Part shown: piece by piece, positions 14,169 to 20,227 of the stretch
Layout: every line of letters begins with the position of its first letter
Position numbering within the stretch: position 1 is the stretch's first letter
Assembly: GCA_036266155.1 (NCBI GenBank)
Contig: DATANR010000156.1
Location: 1 to 20,227 of the forward strand
Source: SIAJ01 sp036266155
GTDB lineage: Bacteria > Planctomycetota > Planctomycetia > Gemmatales > Gemmataceae
DNA length: 20,227 nucleotides
Reading direction: 5' to 3'
Program-made: the position numbers and the translations under genes
Notes under the pieces: generated by a model
Databases searched by the model: none
Told to the model about the DNA's origin: nothing
Seen by the model: only the letters and a program-made list of their open reading frames with translations

Positions 14169-14642
14169 TCACGGCTTTTCGTACGTCCCCATCAACTCCG
14201 TCTTCTCGATGATGTGCCCCGCCATCGCTTTCTCGACGGCTGCCTTGGTAGCCGCGCCGAGGTCCGGCAAATCGATGTCGAGTGCAAAAAGCTTGAAGAA
14301 GTAGCGGTGCCGGCCGATGGGCGGGCAGGGACCGCCATAACCGAGCCGCGGCCAGTCGTTGGTGCCCTGGACGGCGTTCGTTGGCAACTGGCTCGCGGAC
14401 ACGCCTTCGGGCAACGAGCCGTCACGGGCGGGCAAATTGTAGATCACCCAATGAACCCATGTCCGCTTCGGCGCTTTCGGGTCCGGCGCGTCGGGGTCAT
14501 CGACGATCAAAGCCAGTGATCGTGCATCGCCCGGCACGCCGGTCCATTCGAGCGGCGGCGAGAGGTCATCGCCCGTGCAGGTGTATTTGGCCGGGATCGG
14601 GCCGTTGCGCTGGAAAGCGGTCGACGTGAGCGTAAGTGGCAT
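14169..14642 (-). CDS. PEBP family, YbhB/YbcL-type Raf kinase inhibitor-like protein
   Basis: The 157-residue protein matches the bacterial phosphatidylethanolamine-binding protein family across its length. Visible are YTCTGDDLSPPLEW (19-32), ALIVDDPDAP (44-53), WVHWVIYNLPA and the anion-pocket block YGGPCPPIGRHRYFFKLFAL. No signal peptide is present, so a cytoplasmic location is expected. The biochemical role of bacterial PEBPs is not well settled; ligand binding is inferred from the fold. GGAG (14650-14653 on the minus strand) lies 7 bases before the ATG, supporting the start. The gene appears to be monocistronic, with inverted repeat 3 just after the stop. Confidence 0.95.
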   Translation of the reverse strand: MPLTLTSTAFQRNGPIPAKYTCTGDDLSPPLEWTGVPGDARSLALIVDDPDAPDPKAPKRTWVHWVIYNLPARDGSLPEGVSASQLPTNAVQGTNDWPRLGYGGPCPPIGRHRYFFKLFALDIDLPDLGAATKAAVEKAMAGHIIEKTELMGTYEKP

Positions 14643-14649
14643 GGTGTGA

Positions 14650-14675
14650 CTCCAGGGTAAGGAAGGATATTACCA
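14650..14675 (-). promoter_or_regulatory. Ribosome site and extended -10 candidate for the PEBP gene
   Basis: On the minus strand TGGTAATAT (14675-14667) resembles an extended -10 (TGn plus TAATAT), and GGAG (14653-14650) is the ribosome site 7 bases before the ATG. The predicted leader would be about 18 bases. No proper -35 at 17 bases was found, which an extended -10 can tolerate. Confidence 0.3.
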
Positions 14676-14780
14676 TTCTCGCCTCAGCAACGCGAATAAT
14701 CTCAAGGCGTTTGCTCGTTGCGTCCCGTTCGTTCGGCGGATACTCTGAAGGTTTACGCAACTCAAGTTTCGCGGGGCATC

Positions 14781-15471
14781 ATGCTCATAGTCTCCGCGGT
14801 AATCTCGTTCGTCCTGGTGCTTGGGGCCTTCATCGCGGCCCGGTCTGACCCTCATCCCATCCGTTGGGGTGCATTCATCGGGTTTGCGATTCCAGTTCTC
14901 TGTTTGCAATGCGTCGGAATCGTTTTCCCGGTCGTGTGGCTACTGACCGTCCTGTTGGCGATCGCTCTTCGGGTTTGGCAGTCGTCGCGGCGACGCTGGC
15001 CGACGTTTGTACCGTTGGCTATGTCAGCAGTCGCAATCGCCTACGGCACAATTTCGTTGCTGGCGTTGTCGGGAAGGAACGAATACGACCGCGTGCGCGA
15101 GAAATATCCTTTCGAGTCGATGGAGCCACGCGTCCCGGCGCCTAAATCAAACGGGGAAGCCGACGCAACACGGATTGCCGAATCGAGCATGGCCGAACTC
15201 GAATCGACACTCGATCAACAAGGGCACGATTATCGCTCGGCTTCTTTGCGATGAATTGCGACATGCGCCCCGGCGCAAACTGGACGCATTCGAAATAGCG
15301 AGCCTCGAGGTGCTCCGTGGTGGGCAGACGCTGTTTGTTGGTCCGGCCGGGGAACGGCCGCGCATGCTCGGCGCCATTCGCAATGTTCGCCAATGCCTCG
15401 GCTGCCACGGCGGCGAACGTGGCGACCTACTCGGGGCATTCTCGTACACGTTACGATCGGTCGGACCATGA
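14781..15471 (+). pseudogene. Decayed planctomycete membrane protein with C-terminal CxxCH motif
   Basis: From the ATG at 14781 a frame codes for a protein with three or so membrane helices (about residues 1-20, 30-70 and 80-100) and a polar tail ending HDYRSASLR at a TGA (15252-15254). An ATG at 14718 would add 21 residues. In another frame, starting at 15250, the sequence reads DELRHAPRRKLDAFEIAS, then RPRMLGAIRNVRQCLGCHGG and RGDLLGAFSYTLR, stopping at 15471. From memory, full-length planctomycete proteins with this ending have roughly a hundred residues between the two parts, so an out-of-frame internal deletion at about 15245-15252 is likely. The CLGCH would be a heme or metal motif. The upstream frame may still be translated as a short membrane protein. 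Function unknown. Confidence 0.6.
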
Positions 15472-15490
15472 CAAGTGAATGGGAGTCCGC

Positions 15491-16270
15491 ATGTCCGAAC
15501 TCGTCCGTTACGAAATCCGTTCACCGGCCGCGGTGCTCACACTTCTGCGCGGCAACAAACGGAATGCCTTAAGCCGGGAACTGATCGCGGAGCTCGACGC
15601 GGCAATTCGGCGGGCCGCGGATGATCCAGCCGCTCGGTGCGTGATTCTGACGGGCGAGGGGACAGCCTTTTGTGCCGGCATGGATTTGGAGGAATTGCGT
15701 TCCACCGTCACGGCCGACGCAGACGTAATTTGGGCGGATGCCCAGCGATTGGCTGAGTTGTTCGATCGCATCTACTCGTTGCCAAAGCCGACGATCGCAG
15801 CGACCAATGGCGCCGCGGTCGCGGGCGGGGCGGGACTCGTGACCGTGTGCGATCTCGCGATCTCGGTTCCAACCGCGAAGTTCGGGTATCCGGAGGTACG
15901 GCGCGGCTTGGTCGCTGCAATGGTGTTGCCGCATCTGTTGCGGCACGTCGGCGAACGCGCGGCGCGACACCTGTTGCTCACGGGCGAGTTGATCGATGCC
16001 GAGGAGGCGGCACGCGTTGGGCTCATCAATCAAGTTGTTGGGGCGACGGGGTTGATGGATAGCGCTTTGACTCTGGCCCGGCAATGTGCCGAGGGCGGAC
16101 CGCTGGCACTGGCGACAACCAAGGATTTGCTCAAGCGCTTCTCGACGCATGCCCTGTCGGTTGAGGAGGGGGCGAAGGCGAGCGCGGCCCCGCGGCTCGG
16201 CGACGAGTGTCGCGCTGGCTTGGCCGCGTTCTTCGACAAACGGCCGGTTCCGTGGGCTGCGAATCCATAA
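15491..16270 (+). CDS. Enoyl-CoA hydratase/isomerase (crotonase) family, methylglutaconyl-CoA-hydratase-like
   Basis: A 259-residue crotonase-fold acyl-CoA enzyme of the cytoplasm. The oxyanion-hole segments are FCAGMDLEE (60-68) and AVAGGAGLVTVCD (109-121). In classical enoyl-CoA hydratase two glutamates act; one is kept here (Glu135 in FGYPEVRRGL) but the other position is Gly115 in GAGL. A Gly there and an E-VR-GL block resemble the methylglutaconyl-CoA hydratase (LiuC/AtuE) branch, so leucine or isoprenoid acid breakdown is possible; this is inference. The start at 15491 has GGGAG (15481-15485) 5 bases upstream; an ATG at 15479 is an alternative. The RNA methyltransferase gene follows 10 bases after the stop, so the two are probably co-transcribed although functionally unrelated. 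Confidence 0.93.
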   Translation: MSELVRYEIRSPAAVLTLLRGNKRNALSRELIAELDAAIRRAADDPAARCVILTGEGTAFCAGMDLEELRSTVTADADVIWADAQRLAELFDRIYSLPKPTIAATNGAAVAGGAGLVTVCDLAISVPTAKFGYPEVRRGLVAAMVLPHLLRHVGERAARHLLLTGELIDAEEAARVGLINQVVGATGLMDSALTLARQCAEGGPLALATTKDLLKRFSTHALSVEEGAKASAAPRLGDECRAGLAAFFDKRPVPWAANP

Positions 16271-16280
16271 ACCGATACTG

Positions 16281-17408
16281 ATGCAACGCTTTTTCGCGAC
16301 CTGTGCCCGCGGGCTGGAGACGATCCTCGCGGGCGAGCTGGCCGCTCTGAATGCCGCTGAAATTGAGCCGGGTCGCGGCGGCGTCGCGTTCGCGGGCGAT
16401 CGAGCGCTTCTCTATCGGGCCAACCTCTGGCTCCGTACCGCCGTCCGCGTCTTGCAGCCAATGCTCGAAGCGCATGTCGAATCGCCCGACGACTTGTACG
16501 CGGCCGTCCAGACGATCGATTGGGCACAGTTTCTGACGCCCGAGCACACACTCGCTGTTGATTGCAACGTCCGCGATTCGGGTATCACGCATTCGCAATA
16601 TGCGGCTCGGCGCGTCAAGGACGCCATCTGCGATCAGTTCGTCGCCAAGATCGGCCGCCGGCCGAGCGTGGATACCGATCGGCCGATGCTTGGGCTGAAT
16701 CTGCATATCTATCGCGACGAAATGGTCCTGAGCTTCGACTCGTCATGGGATTCGCTACACAAGCGCGGCTATCGGCCGGCGTTGACGAAGGCCCCGCTTA
16801 ACGAAGCGCTCGCGGCCGGATTAATTCTGAGCACGGGCTGGAACGGCACGACGCCGTTCGTCGACCCGATGTGCGGTTCCGGCGCGCTGCCGATCGAGGC
16901 GAGCTGGATCGCGCTGCGTCGCCCTCCGGGACTGACACGCAAGCATTTCGGGTTCATGGGCTGGATGGACTTTGACATCGGCCTCTGGACGGCCGTCCGT
17001 GACGAGGCCCGTGCGGGTGTGTTGAAGGAGATTCCCGCTTACATTGGCGGCAGCGACATCCGTGTAGATGCGATCGAACATGCCCGCGACAATTCGCGTG
17101 CGGCCGGCATCGGCAATCTGGTGAAGTTCGAGCGCATGGACCTGAAGGACTTTCAGCCACCGGAGGGCCCGCCCGGCGCACTGATGTGCAATCCGCCGTA
17201 TGGCGAGCGTATCGGCGACGACAAAGAGTTGCGGCCGCTCTATCGGCGGATGGGCGAAGTCTTCGCCGAGCGCTGCAAAGGTTGGTCGTGCTTCGTGTTC
17301 ACTTCGGATGAAGCCCCCTGGCGTGAGATCAAGCCGAAGGCGAATTCCGTCACTCCATTTTGGAACGGCAAGATCGCGTGTCGGCTGCTTCGTTACAACG
17401 TGCCTTGA
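16281..17408 (+). CDS. THUMP-domain class I SAM-dependent RNA methyltransferase (RlmL/YpsC-like)
   Basis: The 375-residue protein has an N-terminal ferredoxin-like/THUMP region (about 1-155, RNA binding) and a Rossmann methyltransferase domain. Motif I is DPMCGSGALPIEA (185-197), and the catalytic motif NPPYGER (304-310) marks an N-methylating enzyme acting on an exocyclic amino group. The family includes the RlmL half of E. coli RlmKL, which makes m2G2445 in 23S rRNA, and Bacillus YpsC. Here only the RlmL-like half is present, ending shortly after the catalytic domain with RYNVP, as in stand-alone members. The most likely target is 23S rRNA guanine; the exact site cannot be read from sequence. 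The gene starts 10 bases after the crotonase stop. Confidence 0.94.
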   Translation: MQRFFATCARGLETILAGELAALNAAEIEPGRGGVAFAGDRALLYRANLWLRTAVRVLQPMLEAHVESPDDLYAAVQTIDWAQFLTPEHTLAVDCNVRDSGITHSQYAARRVKDAICDQFVAKIGRRPSVDTDRPMLGLNLHIYRDEMVLSFDSSWDSLHKRGYRPALTKAPLNEALAAGLILSTGWNGTTPFVDPMCGSGALPIEASWIALRRPPGLTRKHFGFMGWMDFDIGLWTAVRDEARAGVLKEIPAYIGGSDIRVDAIEHARDNSRAAGIGNLVKFERMDLKDFQPPEGPPGALMCNPPYGERIGDDKELRPLYRRMGEVFAERCKGWSCFVFTSDEAPWREIKPKANSVTPFWNGKIACRLLRYNVP

Positions 17409-17467
17409 AGACGGCGTGTGCGCCTCGCAAAATCAGCCTTGGCGATTTCTCCTACCCTCGGCAGCAA

Positions 17468-17905
17468 ATGTTCTGGTTTAGGTCGAGCGGCGACCCAGAA
17501 GAACTACTGATCAGAATAACGATCAGCATTGTCGCCGGGGCGCTGTGCGGAGCGGTGCCGCTGGTGGTCGGCCTATTACGCGGCCACAAGCAGATGGCTT
17601 GGATCGGATTCGGTGTCTGCATACTCCTTGGCTTGATGTGTCCCCTGGTGCCGCTGTTGACCGGAGTCGTCTTCACGATCATCGTGGCGGTCACCGAGCC
17701 GATCGAGAAACGCAAGAAGAAAAAGTTCAGCAAACTCAAGCGACGGATGCGGCGCGAGCGAGCCGACGATTTCTTGGTTGACGGGCCAAAGCGTCGCAGC
17801 GACGCGGACGAGGATGACGACGACCGGCCGCGGCGGCGACGTCGACATTACGAAGACGAAGATGATGACGACGATTACGACGATCGGCCGCGCCGGAGGC
17901 GCTAG
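17468..17905 (+). CDS. Small membrane protein with highly charged C-terminal tail
   Basis: The 145-residue protein has two or three hydrophobic segments (about 15-37 and 43-75), a very basic stretch (KRKKKKFSKLKRRMRRERAD, 81-100) and then an Asp/Arg low-complexity tail in which DDRPRRRR occurs twice. The ATG at 17468 is chosen because it precedes the first helix; the frame is open from 17360 but that part overlaps the methyltransferase gene. No clear ribosome site is seen. By the positive-inside rule the charged tail should be cytoplasmic. I recognise no family. The stop TAG (17903-17905) overlaps the TAG of the convergent ABC-F gene. Confidence 0.75.
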   Translation: MFWFRSSGDPEELLIRITISIVAGALCGAVPLVVGLLRGHKQMAWIGFGVCILLGLMCPLVPLLTGVVFTIIVAVTEPIEKRKKKKFSKLKRRMRRERADDFLVDGPKRRSDADEDDDDRPRRRRRHYEDEDDDDDYDDRPRRRR

Positions 17906-19818
17906 CCGTTCAATTCAACCGCCTCTTCCCAGTGTTCGTAGAGCACTTTGAGCCGGTCCTTCGCATCCTCGAAGTCGGCCATCGTTTCCTTGACCAGATT
18001 GGCGTCGCGGTAGATTTCGGGCGACACCATGCGGGCTTCCAGCTCGGCGACTAGTTCCTCCTGTTCCATCACCTCTTTCTCAAGTTCCTCGACTTTGCGA
18101 TAGGGAAACTTGCGCTTGCGCTTGACCTTCGGCGTTCCGCCCGATATCGCGGTCGGTTTCGCTTCCATTACAGGGGCGGCTTTGCGTTTGCGTTCGGCGG
18201 CTTCCTCCGCTTCGCGCGTGGCGCGCAACGACTCGTAGAGGTCGTAGTTGCCGTAGACGACTTCGACTTTGCCGGGCTCCATCACGATCAGCAGGTCGGA
18301 GACGGCGTTGAGAAAATAGCGGTCGTGGCTGACGACGATGACCGTGCCGTCGAATTCCTTGATCGCTTCTTCGAGAGCGTCGCAGGCCCAGATGTCGAGA
18401 TGGTTGGTCGGCTCGTCGAGCACCAGGACGTTGGCGCCTTCGACGACAAGACGGGCGAGCGCCGCTCGACTGCGTTCGCCGCCGCTGCATTCACCGACGG
18501 GTTGATCGATGATCTTGCCCGCGAGGCCAAAGCGGCCGAGCAAGTCGCGCATGCGTTGTTCAGTCAATTCGGGATCGGGCTCCGGCCAGACGGCCCGGAT
18601 GATCGGCTTCGTCTCGTCGAGTAACTTCAAATGCTGATCGAGATAGCCGACTTGAATTAGGTGGCCGCGTTTAACCGTCCCCTCGGTCGGCTCCTCGTCG
18701 CCGAGCAGGATGCGCAGGAGCGTCGTCTTGCCACAGCCGTTCGGGCCCATGATGCCAAGCCGTTTGCCGCGCTGAACTTGAAAACTCAGACCCTCGAAGA
18801 GCCGCTTTTCACCAAAGGATTTGCCGAGGTCGTCGACTTCGAAAACGACGTCGCCGCTGCGCATCACCTTGCCGAAGTGCATGCGTGGGACTTCAACGCG
18901 CGTCGGCGCTTCGACGCGTTCGATCTTGTCAAGCGTCTTCTGCCGCGATTGCGCTTGCTTCGCTAGTTGGCCGTAGTGCACGCGGCGAATGTACTCTTCT
19001 TGCTTCTCGATGAATTCGCGTTGCGCTTCGTACTCCTTCAACCGTTGTTCGAAACGTTCCTCGCGGAGGCGGACGTACTGCTTGTAGTTGCCCGGATAGC
19101 TGGTGATCTTGCGTTCGTGTAGTTCGAAGATCTTGGTCACGACGCGGTTCAAAAAGTAGCGGTCGTGGCTGACAATCAACATCGCCTGCGATTGCTGAAC
19201 CAAATAGTTTTCGAGCCAGCGCACGGTGTCGATGTCGAGATGGTTGCTCGGCTCGTCGAGGAGCATGACATCCGGGGCCGCGAGCAGCAACTTGGCGAGC
19301 AGCAGTCGCCGGCGCTGGCCGCCGCTGAACGTGTGGACTTCGCGATCGTTGTCTTCGGGCTTGAAGCCGAGGCCGTTGAGGACGGTCTCGACTTTGTGAT
19401 CGAGCGTGTAGGCGTCGTTGTTCCGCAGCAGTTCCGTCAAGCGGTCATAGCGTGCGGACAGCGTCTTCTGTTCGGCCTCGTCGGTCGTATGGGCCAGCCG
19501 GTCGGCCACGCGGATCATCTCGTCCTGGGCTTTGAGCATCTCACCAAAGGCGGACTTGGCTTCGTCGAACAGCGTGCGTCCGGCGGCGAATTCCTCATGC
19601 TGTTCAAGCAGCATCGTCCGTGCGCCGGCGTGTAAGCGCACGTCGCCGGCGTCCGGCGTGTCCTCGCCGGCGAGGATGCGCATGAGCGTCGTTTTGCCGG
19701 CCCCGTTCGGCCCGACGAAGCCGACGCGCTCGCCGTGGAACAACTCGAAGGACAAGTCGTCGAACAACGGCCCGCGGTCAAAGGCGCGCGAAAGGCGGGA
19801 GCAACTCAGCAGCAGCAT
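17902..19818 (-). CDS. ABC-F family ATPase (Uup-like)
   Basis: A 638-residue soluble protein with two ABC domains in one chain and no membrane segment. Domain 1: GPNGAGKTT (36-44), FSGGQRRR (164-171), LLDEPSNHLD (Glu189), SHDR (217-220). The interdomain linker (about 241-315) is helical and charged, as in ABC-F proteins. Domain 2: GPNGCGKTT (358-366), CSGGERSR (444-451), VLDEPTNHLD (Glu469), SHDR (497-500). The C-terminus is a Lys-rich stretch followed by a coiled coil (about 575-635), as in Uup. ABC-F proteins bind the ribosome at the E site and relieve stalled translation, or protect it from antibiotics; a housekeeping role is more likely here, but sequence alone does not decide. Both Walker and signature motifs are intact. 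Confidence 0.96.
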   Translation of the reverse strand: MLLLSCSRLSRAFDRGPLFDDLSFELFHGERVGFVGPNGAGKTTLMRILAGEDTPDAGDVRLHAGARTMLLEQHEEFAAGRTLFDEAKSAFGEMLKAQDEMIRVADRLAHTTDEAEQKTLSARYDRLTELLRNNDAYTLDHKVETVLNGLGFKPEDNDREVHTFSGGQRRRLLLAKLLLAAPDVMLLDEPSNHLDIDTVRWLENYLVQQSQAMLIVSHDRYFLNRVVTKIFELHERKITSYPGNYKQYVRLREERFEQRLKEYEAQREFIEKQEEYIRRVHYGQLAKQAQSRQKTLDKIERVEAPTRVEVPRMHFGKVMRSGDVVFEVDDLGKSFGEKRLFEGLSFQVQRGKRLGIMGPNGCGKTTLLRILLGDEEPTEGTVKRGHLIQVGYLDQHLKLLDETKPIIRAVWPEPDPELTEQRMRDLLGRFGLAGKIIDQPVGECSGGERSRAALARLVVEGANVLVLDEPTNHLDIWACDALEEAIKEFDGTVIVVSHDRYFLNAVSDLLIVMEPGKVEVVYGNYDLYESLRATREAEEAAERKRKAAPVMEAKPTAISGGTPKVKRKRKFPYRKVEELEKEVMEQEELVAELEARMVSPEIYRDANLVKETMADFEDAKDRLKVLYEHWEEAVELNG

Positions 19819-20227
19819 GGTGACTAGGGTATGCCGGACGGGGGCAGAGATGAAGGCGGGCCGCGCGAGACGGCTCGCAAGCGTCCTGGGTAGTTTTGGT
19901 CAGTTAAGGTGCTTTGCAATGAAACAGTTCGGCGCGCGGCGAATTCGTTCCATCCAGAATTGAGAGATGGCCAACACACACACTGGGGTTGACCATCTCT
20001 GTCTGCGTTTTCGCGCCCATCCCCAAGCCTGTAAAGGAGATGGGTTGAAAATGCGGAGTTCCAATTCTAGTGCCAAAAGCCCTCCGAAAGCTGCGCCAAC
20101 TGAGAACGTTGTTGCTGTGGAACTCACGTTGCTGCCGAGTAGTAGGCCGTACGGCAGTTTCCTTGCAAAGCGCCATGCCGCACGATCGGACTTCGGACGA
20201 CTTCCGTGCTAGGCTTGCGAGCCAGGC
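19819..20227. other. Intergenic stretch with no convincing gene
   Basis: This 409-base stretch should hold the ABC-F promoter, but I could not pick a good -35/-10 pair. AAGGAG (20034-20039) precedes a TTG at 20045 and an ATG at 20051 that open a frame of about 53 codons ending at 20212 (first residues MRSSNSSAKSPPKAAPTEN). It resembles no known protein, and a minus-strand frame (19904-20176) is equally long. I treat both as chance or remnants. A short hairpin (19963-20000) is listed separately. Confidence 0.45.
19963..20000. repeat. Short inverted repeat in the right-end intergenic region
   Basis: AGAGATGGCCAAC (19963-19975) pairs with GTTGACCATCTCT (19988-20000) with a single mismatch and a 12-base loop. 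No gene ends nearby on the plus strand, so a terminator role is not supported unless the gene is missing or decayed. It may be a regulatory or remnant element. Confidence 0.5.

Noticed and set aside
15007..15471. Plus-strand ORF of 154 codons as an independent gene
   Set aside because: Only the last 74 codons look like protein; the earlier part is an off-frame reading of the membrane protein gene. Treated as the 3' part of a pseudogene.
19904..20176. Minus-strand ORF of 90 codons at the right end
   Set aside because: No ribosome site, no recognisable motif, and the opposite strand has a frame of similar length; likely chance.
1..20227. CRISPR array, tRNA, rRNA, phage or defence island
   Set aside because: No regularly spaced direct repeats, no tRNA-like cloverleaf and no integrase, transposase or known defence domain was recognised by reading; a dedicated scan was not possible.

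Overview
The window looks like chromosomal DNA of a high-GC planctomycete (Planctomycetota, Pirellula/Gemmata-like). This is inferred from the kinds of protein present: a secreted Cys-type sulfatase, a Tat-exported Gfo/Idh/MocA oxidoreductase with an N-terminal SRRGFLG motif, a secreted PIG-L deacetylase, and the remains of a protein ending in a CxxCH plus RGDLLGAFSYTLR block, a pattern I associate with planctomycete paralogue families. I could not run a database search. No rRNA, tRNA, CRISPR array, phage or insertion-sequence gene was recognised.

Layout. Positions 1-954 (minus) hold the N-terminal part of a membrane protein with a Cys/His papain-like domain; it runs off the left edge. A small TTG-started ORF follows (1123-1440, plus). 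A minus-strand block then carries a GT87-type glycosyltransferase overlapping aroB by 4 bases, and a secreted PIG-L deacetylase. Divergent from the deacetylase is a tightly packed plus-strand run: sulfatase, MFS transporter, fused alpha/beta E1 of a 2-oxoacid-type dehydrogenase, its lipoyl E2, a broken small secreted protein gene, and a short-chain dehydrogenase. This reads as a catabolic cluster: sulfate release outside, uptake, oxidation by an SDR, and oxidative decarboxylation or cleavage by E1/E2. The substrate cannot be told from sequence, and no E3 is present.

Positions 12022-14164 contain three long, unrelated inverted repeats around msrB and the Gfo/Idh/MocA gene. One lies between SDR and msrB, one covers the last codons of msrB and the gap to the convergent oxidoreductase gene, and one lies between the PEBP-family gene and the oxidoreductase gene. 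The second supplies the C-terminal tail and stop codon of MsrB.

The right part holds a PEBP/YbhB protein, a pseudogene with an internal out-of-frame junction (14781-15471), a crotonase-fold enzyme 10 bases upstream of a THUMP/SAM RNA methyltransferase, a small membrane protein with a highly charged tail, and a convergent ABC-F ATPase gene. The last two genes share a palindromic CTAG as overlapping stop codons. The final 400 bases have no convincing gene.

I found no clearly new multi-gene defence or mobile system. The observations most worth following are the palindromic repeats (especially the one captured by msrB), the sulfatase-MFS-E1/E2-SDR cluster, the two decaying genes, and three genes with a -10 element so close to the start that their mRNAs would be leaderless or nearly so.
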